From Steinernema hermaphroditum (Eukaryota > Nematoda > Chromadorea > Rhabditida > Steinernematidae), in contig CM059625.1 of NCBI GenBank assembly GCA_030435675.1, positions 14,260,001 through 14,324,000 on the forward strand: a DNA stretch of 64,000 nucleotides, in the 5' to 3' direction. The notes under the pieces are model-generated. The model did no database searches. It saw nothing but the letters and a program-made list of their open reading frames with translations, and had not been told where the DNA came from. This document shows positions 53,501 to 64,000 of this stretch, one piece after another. Both the position numbers and the translations under genes were made by a program. Numbering within the stretch: the first letter of the stretch is position 1; each line of letters begins with the position of its first letter.

Positions 53501-54834
53501 GCAGGATGCGGCATATCAAATCTTACGTGGAGGAGTATGTTGCACTACTTTGGTACCACCGAAGATAACGTGAAGGCGGCCATCGGTTTCCAAGTTGAAG
53601 TACTTATCAGCTTCCACTTCCTCGATTGGTTCCTAAGCACATCAACTAGGTGAAACCAACTTGTTCTGAGTACTACCTTCATCTGAGGGACACTTTCTCC
53701 GGTGAGCATTGATTCGTCAACGATGCATGGGCCTCTTAACAGCAACAGGTCGCACGGCACTCCTCTGTCGTCAGAAGAACGACCGATGGAGATGATGTCT
53801 CCACAAAGAAGTTCGCTCGACTTGATCTTGTTCCATCGCTTGTTTCGATAGCACTGAATAGTGACATTGCCCCTAAGTTACTTAACTCTTTTGCCCTCAC
53901 CTGGATCAAGTAAGGTTTGTTTCCCATATTACGAATTTCAGACATATTCCTCATTTGCTGCTTGACGAGCGTCGCTTCGAATGTCATCAACATGAACAGA
54001 GTGAAGACCGAGTAGTACCACATGTCCTCCAAGCACCACAAGCCAACACAGAACACTTGGAAGACGAAGAAGGGCGCCGTGGCTCGTTCCTTGAACAGTT
54101 CCATGAATTGTGGAATCACCATTTCCATCCTAAATTAGAAGATTGCTCGGATGATTTCGGCATGTCGAGCTCACAGATTATCGCCAAGTTCGAGCTTCGT
54201 GTCTTCGACAACCTCATCGGTTTCCAGTCCTTTGCTTTCTTGGAAATATTTCATAGGACGATTGACATCGAATTCGAAGGAGCGGAACGTTTTCTTGTCA
54301 GCGTCGAACGTGTAGTGAACCTTTTGGAACTCAAACCACAACTTGACTTCGCCGTCCTTCAGCTAAACTCAGGCAGGTCCAGACCAGTTTTAAATTTCTG
54401 AATCACCTTTGTCCTTCTCAGTGGTACAATCTCAGCCCATCCATTATTGGGAGTGGGAGTGACACGGGCTAGAGTTGCCTGTGTAGCATCGGGAACCTAA
54501 AAGATCAGATGTCCATTGCACCTGCAGCAGGTTCAGAACTCACATGAGAACAGGTCAACAGTGATCGAATCCTTACGAACCAGTGACAGAATAGGACAGT
54601 AAGAACCTAGAGGTTTATGCTGTATTAAATTTATTGAATATAGAGGTCTACCTGAAAAACACCGATGCCGGCCATGATGATGCAGCCAAGTTCCCAGTTC
54701 TCCTCCATTCCCATGCTGACCCATAGGTAGAACCAGATGGCGTAGAGAATAAAGAACGGACCAGAATAAGCGTGAGCCCATAGTGGCCTGAGCTGATAGG
54801 TGACCACCGACTCAACTAACGAGTCGATAGTCAT
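50561..54834 (-). CDS. catp-8: P5A-type ATPase, ATP13A1/CATP-8 orthologue
   Basis: ER-membrane P-type ATPase that extracts mistargeted transmembrane helices. Sixteen exons in agreeing phase: 54652-54834, 54544-54606, 54407-54496, 54175-54362, 53901-54129, 53677-53853, 53527-53632, 52797-53477, 52575-52750, 52189-52528, 52022-52137, 51431-51974, 51187-51383, 50893-51141, 50703-50846, 50561-50659, for 1193 residues (human about 1204). Motifs: MLTGESVPQ (about 300), the P5A-specific PPELP (about 456), phosphorylation site DKTGTLT (about 498), [21 protein letters not shown] (about 833), [24 protein letters not shown] charged Glu/Lys/Ala-rich insert of about 80 residues separates GDGTND from GDASIAAPF, as in other P5A ATPases but different in sequence. 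Start: first ATG after an acceptor (CGTTTCAG) on the minus strand. Confidence 0.96.
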
Positions 54835-56114
54835 GACAGCAAGTTCTAAGCTCAAGTGGCTGAAACGATAAACGCATTAAATCTTAATAAGGTCGTTGAT
54901 TGAACCGCTAGTCATTGGAAAATATACGCAGGTGGATATGCTCGAAAATGTTGAAATATCTAGTATGTCATAAATGTACTACACCCTATGGACGTTTCGT
55001 GCATCCGACTATCATACAAGGGCTGTAATTATAGGCTATGATATTTCGCGCATTGCTATTACAATGTGTGAAATAAGTGATAAGATAGCCGAAATAGGCG
55101 TGGAACGCGTTGAAATGTCGGCTCGCTCGATTGTGCACAAGTTGGAAGTTCTCAAATCGGTTGACCACGACGCAAAGAGCAGCAGGATGTTCGCGGTGGG
55201 AGCATCGCGTGGGGCAACAACGTCATCGAGAGTGAGCCAACTGAAACTTTTCCGAAGTTCCGCAAATACGATGCTGCCACGCATGCTTTGGCACAATGGA
55301 ATGTAGAGAAAACAGCACAGATTTCAGCAGGTTATGCAACAAAAGAACACGACTGTAGATGAATAAAAAGCTTCGTCACTCACCTAGGCTTTTGCATAAA
55401 TATATGTTCTTCAATTGCTTAAGGTATGTGATGTAACCTGTGAAAGATATTTACTGTTCGATGTCTCATTAAATTGTCAGCTTGTTGAAAGGACGATCAA
55501 ATTTCAGTCGTAACACCGCCGAAGTGAATGTTGTACAGAAACATGAGATTATAGCCGCACTTTTAGAAATCGCGGGTGATCGTTGTGAAACTGAGCTCAA
55601 TCATTTTTTTTGCCTGCAGCCATTCGCATGATGCAAAATTAGTGCTTATTTTGCAGCGCAATTAGAACTGAAATTGTTTCTTAACAGCGATGTTATTACA
55701 GTACAATCAAGAGCATCATAAGTGGTCTGCATCTTTCATTTGTGATATTCACTGTCTACTCATCGTTCGCCATCTTGTACTGCCGTTGTAAGGGACATCA
55801 CCTAGGGTTGTAAGGAGATCGAATTTGTCAGCGTTCATAGCGAGAGATGCTAAACGATTTCGTGTCATTTGCTTCTATAAGTCTCCTTAGTCGTATGTGC
55901 GGCACGCATATTATTACGTTCTTTTCTGTTTTTTACCTACCACATGACCATCAACTTCCATTCAAGGGTCGTGCCAACTCGAAATCCTATAAATAGAGCG
56001 CTTGAAATTATGGATGTATATGAAAATTGGATGACGCAAATATTTATGTGGTTGTTGCTTATCGTAACAATTAGGAAGGGTAAGAAAATACTCATTATGA
56101 CACCCGCATCTTAT
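54835..56114. other. Intergenic upstream of catp-8
   Basis: Mostly AT-rich. A stretch at 55.04-55.30 kb is less AT-rich and open in frames on both strands (86 and 110 codons), but neither product is recognised and no splice structure supports it; it may be an upstream non-coding exon or promoter of catp-8. Confidence 0.45.
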
Positions 56115-56871
56115 TTACTGACCGCCCTCAAGCGATAGACGCTCAACGGCCTTTGCAGCGTCGTCGACGACGTTCTTCCCGTTATTATCAGCCTTCTTCG
56201 CGGCGGCCTTGTTGGCCCTGGTGTTCTTTCCACGACGCACGCGCTTACGCTTCTTAGGAGCAGCTTCCGATGACGAGTTCTCCGAAGTCTTCTCCTCGAC
56301 CTTCTCTTCACCTTCCTCGGTTTGTTCCTTGCCGTCATCAATGAAAACACGAACGAAGTGCTTTCCAATGGAAGGCATCGGTTCCCTTTCTTCGACTTCC
56401 TGGAGGTCGATGATCTCAATTCCCGACGACTTGCTTTCGAGAGAAGTATCGTGCTCGGTTTCTGAGTCGGAGTCCGATGAGCTGGGAGCTTCAGGCTCGA
56501 CTTCGCGTAGCTTGAATCCGTGGTACATGAGCGTGAAACGGTCGTTCAAGGTGATCTAGATGAACGCTATTTACCATGAGCAGTACTTGGTGATATAATG
56601 ACTGAGCTTAGACCCGAATATCCAATATAGGGCAGTTATGTTTGGATACAACACAGAAAACTGTTTTTCACTGAGAAAACCTACATGGCATTTCCGAAGC
56701 TTCCCCCAACAACGGCAAAATAATTGACATCCTACGTTGAAGTTTACTTACTTTTCCAGAGCTGTACTTCTTCTTTCCCACTTCATGACCATTCTTCAGC
56801 AGGTTGGCGAAGTTACGCTGAACAACTTCACGACCGGGAATAGGAACAACTTCAAACTGGCGGTTAAACAT
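56115..56871 (-). CDS. Acidic/lysine-rich protein of unknown function
   Basis: Two exons, 56752-56871 and 56115-56555, encode 186 residues from the ATG at 56871, which follows a splice acceptor (ATATTCAG) directly. An N-terminal part of about 65 residues (VVPIPGREVVQRNFANLLKN, then ITLNDRFTLMYHGFKL) looks globular. It is followed by an acidic serine stretch (SSSDSDSETEHD), a short ordered part (GKHFVRVFID), a second acidic stretch and a basic block KKRKRVRRGK, a likely nuclear localisation signal. The composition suggests a nuclear or nucleolar protein; this is inference. No family is recognised. An upstream exon at 56937-57033 is out of frame and listed separately. Confidence 0.7.
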
Positions 56872-56936
56872 CTGAATATAGCGAAATAGTGAATAGAGCT
56901 ACAGTGAACTAAAATGGAACGCAGCGCGTGACTCAC

Positions 56937-57033
56937 TGTCGCGCCGCTTGCACATATCACTTTCCCGCACAAAATGTTCGAATTGTCGTGTCGAAAAACG
57001 ACGTGGGTCCAAGACACGCTTACGCAAGGGCAT
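56937..57033 (-). other. Upstream exon with possible short uORF
   Basis: Preceded by an acceptor (TTGTTCAG) seven bases before ATG 57033 and followed by a strong donor (GTGAGT). The frame from this ATG gives 32 codons (MPLRKRVLDPRRF, later CKRRD). Joined to the next exon at 56871 it would stop two codons later, so it either forms a short upstream frame or belongs to another isoform. A second frame through the exon is continuous with the downstream protein but has no ATG. Confidence 0.4.
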
Positions 57034-57046
57034 GGTATCACTGAAC

Positions 57047-57821
57047 AAGATCTTGTATTTCAAAGGACACCAGGAAAGACTCTAGTTTGATGCAATGAAT
57101 TGGAACCCACCTAGCATCAAAATGTGACTAATTAATTAAAGAATGAACGACTAGCATCGACAGCTATGAGGTGCTAAAATTTGCACATGTATGTCGCACA
57201 TTTTTTGGGCGCGCATCTTCTATAGTTCAAACCTTCGTGGAGGACTGATCTTGATCACATCGTGCATTACATAATCACAAGATACCGTAAAGGATATTGC
57301 AATGCTAGCAGCATTGAGCAGCATCTCCATGGATGGTTCCCGAAACGAAAAGCGTGATCTAGTGCACTCGTCCAACTATCGCTTTGCTAAAACTTCCTCT
57401 GCAATGCGCACTTTCTCTCGGCTGCAATTGTCCTTGATGATGTCTCATTATCTCGTTTTATAAGCCTTTACGCCCATAAGTGGCATAACTACGATGACGC
57501 TGCCCAGCTTCGTAGATTGCTTGCCGAATCAGTGAGCTAAATCTGCAAATCTGCTAAATCTGTATTGCGCACAAATGTTGACTTTTCGCTAAAAATGTGT
57601 AGAAAACGATCTTATTTACGTTTCTGAATGGGAGTGACTTTTTAATACGCTATTTGTAGTGGTGTCAGCCAAGTATCCGGTGGCGGAAACCTTTGTTTCG
57701 TCATAACATGAATATTGCGCTTGTTGTTGAAACGGTGACCGGTCAAGTCTCTGATTGCTGATCACTCCACTGTTTAGCTGCCCGTGGCGTGAGACTAGTG
57801 GATGTATTTGAAACGTTCCAG
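57047..57821. other. Divergent intergenic region
   Basis: Lies between the leftward lysine-rich gene and rightward TMX2, so it likely holds both promoters. No other feature was seen. Confidence 0.5.
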
Positions 57822-58689
57822 ATGTTGATTCCAAATTTGGCCGACGTTAAACACATCTTAAATGGCCACTACGTTGCCAACATCATCCTCTGCCTATTGT
57901 TTCCACTGACGAAGGGTATTCGGGGCGCCTGTCAGCTCATTTACCCCAACGGAACTGAATGCGGATTCGACTCTCGCGAGCACGAAATTCTCATCTTCCT
58001 TGCCGTTGTCATCATCTGGAAAAATCGAAAGGCGACCAATTGGCTTCATTATTTGGCAAATGTCTTTCTGTTCACCAAAGTCGCATCCACCTTCCTCTTC
58101 TTGCGAGCTGATCCTCTAGTTGGCACCGTCTACGTTCTGCTATCTATCGTCGTAACAGTTCTGTTCCCCGAACCAGCCTACAAGGGCCCTGAGAAGGTCG
58201 TCTACTTCCAAGGCGATGCTCTCATCAAAGAGCTTGAATCTCCGCGCAAGACATACTGGGTTATTCAGGTACGTGTTCGATGCTGTTACTTGTTTTATGC
58301 GGTTTGTTCAGTTTTATACGACGTGGTCTCCCGAATGTCGCCATGTCACTCCTGTATTCGCGGAGCTCAGCGAGAAGTTCACTCTTCCTAACTTGAAATT
58401 CGGAAAATTGGATGTGGGCAAGTTCCCGAAAGAAGCCGAACGATTCCGTATCAACACGCACCCGTCTAGCCGTCAACTTCCCACGATGTCCGTCTTTGGT
58501 CCTGACGGAGTGGAGCAGCGGCGTCGTCCTCTCATCAGCAAGAACGGCCGTGCCATTCCTTTTGTCTTCAGCGCGGAGAACTGCATTTTCGACTTTGATC
58601 TCAACAATTTGTATCAACTCTGTAGAAAGAATCTCAAGAACAAGCCTTCGGAAGAGACTCAATTAAAGGAAGAGAAGAAGGAGCAGTAA
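57822..58689 (+). CDS. TMX2: Thioredoxin-related transmembrane protein 2
   Basis: Exons 57822-58268 and 58312-58689 encode 274 residues. The protein is a multi-pass ER membrane protein with one thioredoxin-like domain. The N-terminal half has several hydrophobic segments (NIILCLLFPLT, EILIFLAVVIIW, VGTVYVLLSIVVTVLF). The thioredoxin part starts at the exon junction with FYTTWSPEC, so the usual CxxC is reduced to SPEC with one cysteine; human TMX2 likewise has SNDC. Later features are KFGKLDVGKF and the cis-proline region RQLPTMSVFG. The C-terminus KKEQ is a dilysine ER-retrieval signal. The ATG immediately follows CGTTCCAG, consistent with trans-splicing directly at the start codon. Confidence 0.93.
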
Positions 58690-58797
58690 ATGGCCATATT
58701 CTTAGGATCGACAACGCGGCCTATTCTTTCACTTGTTTGCCTTCTTCTGAAGGTGTTGTTTTAGACGTAGTGATTGTGAATAGTGTTAGAAGCGCCT

Positions 58798-58803
58798 AAT
58801 AAA
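58798..58803 (+). terminator. Polyadenylation signal, TMX2
   Basis: AATAAA 109 bases after the TMX2 stop codon. Confidence 0.7.
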
Positions 58804-58904
58804 TACATAATTTTCCGAAACTAGCGTATAGAATTTGAGAATATTGACAGGCTTCTCTTCAGTTCTTCAGTCTCTTCAACAGACACTCGACGTGTGCACC
58901 GAAA

Positions 58905-58910
58905 TTTTAT
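58905..58910 (-). terminator. Polyadenylation signal, TRABD
   Basis: AATAAA on the minus strand about 200 bases after the stop at 59111; TMX2 and TRABD are convergent with about 100 bases between their signals. Confidence 0.55.
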
Positions 58911-59110
58911 TTTACAATTATAAATAGGCCAACAGTGGCACCGATAGTTACGTAATAATATCATCTCTGAAGAGAATTGCGTGCAATTATCCCGAAAAGA
59001 TAGAGTATTTGAGAAAACAAAATAATTACATCAGCGGATATAAAAGTTTATGTTTGAAAACCCGATCGAGAACAGTCAGTATTCGGTGACTCTGACTAAG
59101 CTTAAAGCGT

Positions 59111-61850
59111 TCAGCGGCGCAGCTGACGGAGAACGATCGCTCCGATGCGATACGTAGCCCAGAGTGTGATTCCGGTGCCTACGGCGTAGAACGAGCCTCG
59201 GATGTACTTGCCGACCTTCGATGGTGGCGGTGTCCTGAAGAGAGGAGGGTTCATGGTGGCAAATACAACTATATAACATACTTTAAGAGCTCAGCGACAT
59301 CAATGTGCTGATCCCAGTATTTCATGATGCCGGGCATGTGACCAATGCCCACGACGCCGACGATGGTGATCGGTTGGAACGGAACTGGAACATGAAGATA
59401 TACACACAGTAGAGACACATTAACATACTGGTGGGATCGTTGAGGCTCCTCCAAGCTGCGCGCTTCGTTTGCGTGTTCTGCTTGATGAGTGAGTGCAGAG
59501 TGCTCACCATGTACTTGTCGCGCTCGTCGACGAAGATCTTCGAGAGTTGCGGGAATTCGCCGGACATCTCTTTCAGGAGCTCCTCGAGCAGGTCCTTCTT
59601 CTTGCAATTTTCGACATCTTCCTGAGTAATTTCGTCGCTGTTGCAGCGGAGGATATGGATGAAGAGACGCAGTTTTTGGAAGAATCCAAGTGAATGAAGG
59701 GCGCGTGCGAGAGTGACGGCTAGGGGACGGTCACCCAGGATGAGACGGGACGATTCGACGTGGAGCACGCCCTGGTAGGCAGCGCGGAACTCTCCACCCG
59801 GAGCCATTCCGAGCGTTTTGGTGATGTTGGCGGAGGTGGTAAGGAGAAGAATGTGAAGGATTCCTTGAATAAGGCCGCTCTGAAATGTATTCAATCCATA
59901 GCTGACTGAATATGCTCTGCTCACCTGCTTGATGACTTGCTTCATCTTTTCATAGGTAATATTCTGAGCCTCCTCAAGAAGACTCTTCTCGTCGAGTTGG
60001 AGGATGGAAATGCGTGCAGGACATAGCTCAACCATGACAAGGTCAGGCTGAGTGACGCGGATGGTCTTGAGGACGTCCTTCTGGCTTTCCGGACTAAAAT
60101 GCGCAGTACCGACAAGATAGACTTTTGCTTGTCTGAACGCTGCCTTGTACGCTTCCGGGTCTTCTCCTGCCGGAATGGCATCGGGATCGAAAGCATAATT
60201 CAATTCGACAACTGTATCTTTAGGGAGGTCAGGATTTTCGATCCGGTTGCGGCGGAAAGCGAAGTTTCCAGCAATGACGGCCTTAACAAATCATAACAAT
60301 GAAGTCTGAATTAAAAGTACATTCGGTACCTGATCTTCAATCTCTAGTTCTTCGTCTTCATATGACTCCTCTTGTTCAATATGTTCGCCTTCAGTGTCAT
60401 TTAAGTCCTCTTCGGGAACGTGCTCTTCGAAATTCGAGGTGGAATCGGCATTTGAAAGGACAGACGACTCGGCTCGCTCACTGGCAGCGAACACGTTGCG
60501 CAGCCCCTTCATGTAGAGGATGTCGCCCTGGGTAAGACGATCACTGGGATGCGACGGAGCTGGTGGTTCAGGCGTGGAACAGGGGGCCAACTAAACATAA
60601 TATATCACGCACTGTTGAAAAGACCTTTAGAACTGATGAACATTTTTCGTTTTTAGATACAAAGTCCATTTGATCGGCTGTTGGCAAATTTTGAAACCAA
60701 GATTGAAATAAAAGCTCACATATGAGTTGTGAAGTAGGATATGAATTTGTAGCTGCAGAGCAAGAATTGCGAAATGAAGCAGATGAACTATCTTCTCAAG
60801 GAAGCAACTATTCAGGACATTATTCATTCTTCATCAGATGGGAGCTGTGAAAAGTGATAGCACAGCTCACATATGCGCTTTTGGTCACTTTGATGATGAA
60901 ATAAGAGGTGCGAGAATTGCCACTTACTGTTGATCTCACTATTTCCTCACTTTCCATTCGTCAAATAACTTCTTTGGTTTTTTATAATTGAAGCGAGGCA
61001 TAGTATGAAACACATTTTTGTGCTAGCCAAAGCCTGCCTGCTGATTTTGTTTGAATGGGCATGCAAACAGTGGAAAGCGCTTTGTATTGATGTGAGTGAT
61101 AGTAGAATTGTGTGACAATTCTCGCTCTGTGTTCTCTATCATTTTCAAATTTCGATTCCTTTACATGCTATGTTCGAATAACATGGAGTAACAGCTCTAG
61201 TTTTTGTATAAAATAAGGGAGTAATTCTCCTTCATGTCTATGTTTCAATAGATATATCCACGATTGTAGCATGTGACTATTGAATTCTGTGTCATCTCCT
61301 GAAAACCGCCATTTTCCATGGTTATTGAATTCGTGAAATCGTAATCGCATCTCTTGTTATTTTCCGACTTCTCGACGCGGTGACGTCACACCTATATTTA
61401 GATATGGCGTAAACAACAAAATGCCATGGATTCTTTCCATTTCATTGATCTCATTTAAATATTAAAACTCACCGAACCAGTGCCGTCCTTGTTGCCGTTT
61501 TTGGTGAGGGCTCCATCAAACTGTTCATGATCGGCAACGTCTTGTTCAGTCACATGCTCATCGAAGTTGGAAGCGGAGTCGGCCACCGACATTACAGACT
61601 GTTCAGCCATCTCACTTGGTGCAAATGAACGGTTGTTTCTCAGGTTCTTCATCATGAAAATATCCTCTTCAGTAAGGCGAGAATCGTCGATAACACCGCT
61701 GGCAGTCGACGTCGGAGTGCCCGGCTCCGAATAACGCAGACTTCCGACGTCCTCACTCAGCAGTGGCTTGTGGTCAGCCATGATACCTGTAACGAGTGAT
61801 GGGGCCATTGGCGGCGGAGTCATCGCTGTGCGCTCCGGCGAGTCGCTCAT
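59111..61850 (-). CDS. TRABD: TraB domain-containing protein
   Basis: Exons 61473-61850, 60330-60590 (optional), 59925-60281, 59429-59879, 59282-59384, 59111-59234 give 557 residues, or 470 without the optional exon; all phases agree. The TraB/PrgY-like domain is marked by VYLVGTAHFSPESQKDV, PDLVMVELC, GMAPGGEFRAAYQ, GDRPLAVTLARAL, EMSGEFPQL, VDERDKYM and the late VGVVGIGHMPGI. A C-terminal hydrophobic segment (SFYAVGTGITLWATYRIGA) followed by basic residues suggests a tail anchor in a membrane, as in the human protein. The N-terminal exons are acidic and contain a duplicated segment (see the exon at 60330). The biochemical activity of eukaryotic TRABD is unsettled; the family includes predicted metalloproteases. 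Confidence 0.92.
60330..60590 (-). CDS. TRABD: TRABD cassette exon duplicating the N-terminal segment
   Basis: A phase 0-0 exon of 87 codons. Its RLTQGDILYMKGLRN, ASERAESSVLSNADSTSNF and EEHVPEEDLND align with RLTEEDIFMMKNLRN, PSEMAEQSVMSVADSASNF and DEHVTEQDVAD encoded by the first exon (61473-61850). It can be included or skipped without frame change. The C-terminal part differs, being richer in Glu. Confidence 0.8.
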
Positions 61851-64000
61851 CTTCACAATAAAAGCAAATAAGGTATCCAAATTATATGCGCAGTTTCCGC
61901 TGGGATCATCCGCGTTGCCTGGACGACGGCTTGAACGCGAGCGACACGTCTGCCGCGGGCTACAAATCGCCGACGGCGACGAAGGAGGCGCGATGGCAGA
62001 CAGCAGAAGGAGTAGCAGCGGCGACGGCGGTGGGATGCCGGAGGATCAGGCCGCTGGGGAACGCGGAGTAAGCGTTTTGGCTGCAGCGGTGGGAGAAAGC
62101 GTTTGCGCGCCCGATCTTATTTGGAGAGATGCACGAGACAAGGCGTGTACTCGGCGACGAACACGAAAAATGCAGTGGGTCCACCGACGCACCACACAGA
62201 GCGGAGGCTATGAAAGGACGCTCGTGGCGAGAGACGAGCGGATATAGTGTCATTGTGATCTTCTGCGCGCTTCCAAAGGATAAAGAAGTCAGCGGTGGTT
62301 TTTGCAGTAGATGCTTAAGGAGTCATATGAGAGGCAATCAACTATAATGAAAGGATTACGTCTGAAGAATGGCGTGTGGTCATAATCGGCGCCAGTGACA
62401 ACAGCTTAACGCTAGTAAGTGTTTGCTCATACAGGATGAGACATCAAAAATACATTTTTTAAGAGGGATAAACATTTTCCGTTCGGCAGCGATATCTCAA
62501 AAAATACTAAGTTTCATATCATTCAAAGGGATCGCCAATGTGGAAATCGCTATATTCGTTTGTTGGTAGAAATATATGAGCAGCACTGTTTTTGAAAAAA
62601 AATTAGAACGAAAGACGAAGGCCCACGCTAGCGAGTCCCCGAACTATCCTAGCATGGGCTATACTTGGATTCTTAACACATAGACAAACGAATAAGACAA
62701 ACACCGATCAGTAATAAAGGATAATTAGATTTCCACCAATAAGGTTTCTAGCCTACAAACTACTTCCTGAACCAGACCCTTCTCTCGAACAAAGAAACGG
62801 CCTAAAGACAGTGCATTGAACACCCGAGCGGACACAACAGGATTTGGACTGATTGGCATTTTTATTGCTTCGAATGAACACGGTAAAAATGCGCCCGGCT
62901 ACAAATAATTTTTCTTTTTATAAAAATCTGATTCAAATGAAAAAGAACAAAATCAAATTAGCGTCAGTGAGGCCTGCCAATCAACCTTCTAAGGAGTGCT
63001 TGGCCTTTAGCCGCAAAAGCGATGGCGTTTTACACCAAAGAGCGGGCGTGTTTGGGTGAATTCACGTTTTCCGGTTAAACCGAGACATTTGCTTAACGAA
63101 AAGTGGCATCAATGTAGTGATGATGCCTCACATGAGCGGCATTCACCGTTACTGAAATTAGAAGGGATGGAGCCAATGATGGCGTCACAATCAAACTCCA
63201 GAGGCATTAACGTGTTACCCTAAATGAACAATTCCGCATCGGTTCACCTCCCCTTTAAATCTGTCAGATTGGTGAACAGGTAAGCCAGTAGTACTCTGAC
63301 TGGAAAGCAATTCCTTAAAGTTTATATATTTAGATATCACAAACATTAAATAATTACTGAATTGCGCAATAAACAAGTGCTGAAATATTGAATGTTTGGC
63401 AGAACGCGACTCAATTCAATTAGCCCGCACGCAAAGTGCAACTACACATGGCCTATGGCCCGGGCACAGACTACCATGCTACCTTAAGGGCCGTTCATAG
63501 TCGGCGGCGTAAGCCTTTGTATCTGGGAAAAAACTACCCCGCGGTAAAAAGGACGCACGCGCGGCCTCCGCTGATTATGAACGGCCCTTTAGATCTGCGA
63601 AATCTGCAAATTTCTGGACGTATTCTCAAAAAAGAAGTCACGCGAAAAGATGTTCAATATGGTGAAGATGAAAACGCTGGACATATTCTGGATTTCGCAG
63701 ATGCCGAGTGTTCGCTGATGAACAAATTGCAACGTTGATCGGTTAAAGACAACACGAATACATGGAATCTTCACAAGTTTTATCAGAGAACGATAGTGCT
63801 ACATAGGAAACCGGACTCATAAGGGAAGGTGCTAGTTCCCAGTTGTGAAAGGCAAGCTAACTATAGTCATTTTCATCTAAATCGCTCTAATTACATGCAA
63901 TCATTAGCATATAGCTATCACCAGTATTCAGTGTTAGCTTCCCGCTTGACAAATTCTTTGAGGAAGTACAAAGCATGACTTACATAGTGCGCGAGAATAC
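61851..64000. other. Region upstream of TRABD
   Basis: 61.88-62.25 kb is GC-rich and open in overlapping frames on both strands, typical of a promoter rather than a gene. From 62.3 kb on the sequence is AT-rich and non-coding. A small imperfect hairpin (11-base arms) lies at 62621-62659, and a MITE at 63487 is listed separately. Confidence 0.5.
63487..63588. mobile_element. 102-bp MITE with TTA target duplication
   Basis: Terminal inverted repeats AGGGCCGTTCATA and their exact complement TATGAACGGCCCT bound a 102-bp segment, with TTA directly outside both ends (63484-63486 and 63589-63591). A 3-bp TTA/TAA duplication with GGGCC-type ends is characteristic of PIF/Harbinger (Tourist-like) MITEs. 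The interior is GC-rich with no coding capacity. Confidence 0.8.

Noticed and set aside
54835..54855. Seven-codon upstream extension of catp-8 starting with TTG
   Set aside because: The first true ATG is at 54834; the extension lies between the acceptor and that ATG.
55036..55306. Overlapping 86- and 110-codon frames upstream of catp-8
   Set aside because: Both strands are open, no product is recognised, and the catp-8 model is complete without it.
57789..57821. Upstream GTG start for TMX2
   Set aside because: Non-AUG start is unlikely, and the ATG at 57822 follows a splice acceptor and matches the expected N-terminus length.
61768..62247. 159-codon plus-strand frame over the TRABD first exon and promoter
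   Set aside because: Antisense shadow of the first TRABD exon plus GC-rich promoter DNA.
62621..62659. Imperfect hairpin with 11-base arms
   Set aside because: Too short and isolated to call an RNA gene or element; one mismatch and no flanking duplication.

Overview
The window looks like nematode DNA from a species with larger introns and intergenic gaps than Caenorhabditis. Four lines of evidence support this: (i) a complete, many-exon orthologue of the CaMKII gene unc-43; (ii) mostly short introns (about 34-60 nt) in the smaller genes; (iii) several genes whose start codon sits directly at, or a few bases after, a splice acceptor with no visible upstream exon, as expected for spliced-leader trans-splicing; (iv) ordinary eukaryotic gene structure with GT-AG introns and AATAAA signals. 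No rRNA, tRNA, CRISPR or bacterial-type features were seen. All gene models were built by hand from exon phase and splice signals.

Layout. 1-8.1 kb: non-coding upstream DNA. 8.2-23.9 kb (+): unc-43/CaMKII, with a mutually exclusive pair of catalytic-loop exons, a 126-codon cassette inside the calmodulin-binding region, phase 1-1 linker exons, and up to three internal alternative first exons. One of these encodes a membrane anchor ahead of the linker and hub, an architecture like mammalian alphaKAP. 25.4-25.8 kb (+): a possible small gene. 25.9-31.6 kb (-): a 13-exon, 627-residue coiled-coil protein, with a 1.4-kb foldback Tc1/mariner-like element in one intron. 32.4-34.5 kb and 38.5-40.0 kb (-): two tandem glutamine synthetase genes; the DNA in and between them is densely packed with CACGTG sites, including three perfect GTCACGTGAC CLEAR-type palindromes. 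41.6-43.2 kb (-): a TMEM144-like membrane protein. 47.4-48.1 kb (-) and 49.4-50.1 kb (+): a head-to-head pair of secreted proteins made of PCxGxxC repeats. 50.6-54.8 kb (-): catp-8/ATP13A1, a P5A ATPase. 56.1-56.9 kb (-): a small acidic/lysine-rich protein of unknown function. 57.8-58.7 kb (+): TMX2. 59.1-61.9 kb (-): TRABD (TraB domain) with a duplicated N-terminal exon. The last 2 kb hold a 102-bp MITE.

Functionally this is a mixed neighbourhood rather than a pathway cluster. Three products (CATP-8, TMX2, probably TMEM144) are membrane proteins of the secretory or endomembrane system, and TRABD is a predicted tail-anchored membrane protein. The two glutamine synthetases are paralogues likely to share E-box/CLEAR regulation. 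The most notable content is the isoform potential of unc-43 and the CACGTG cluster around the glutamine synthetase genes.
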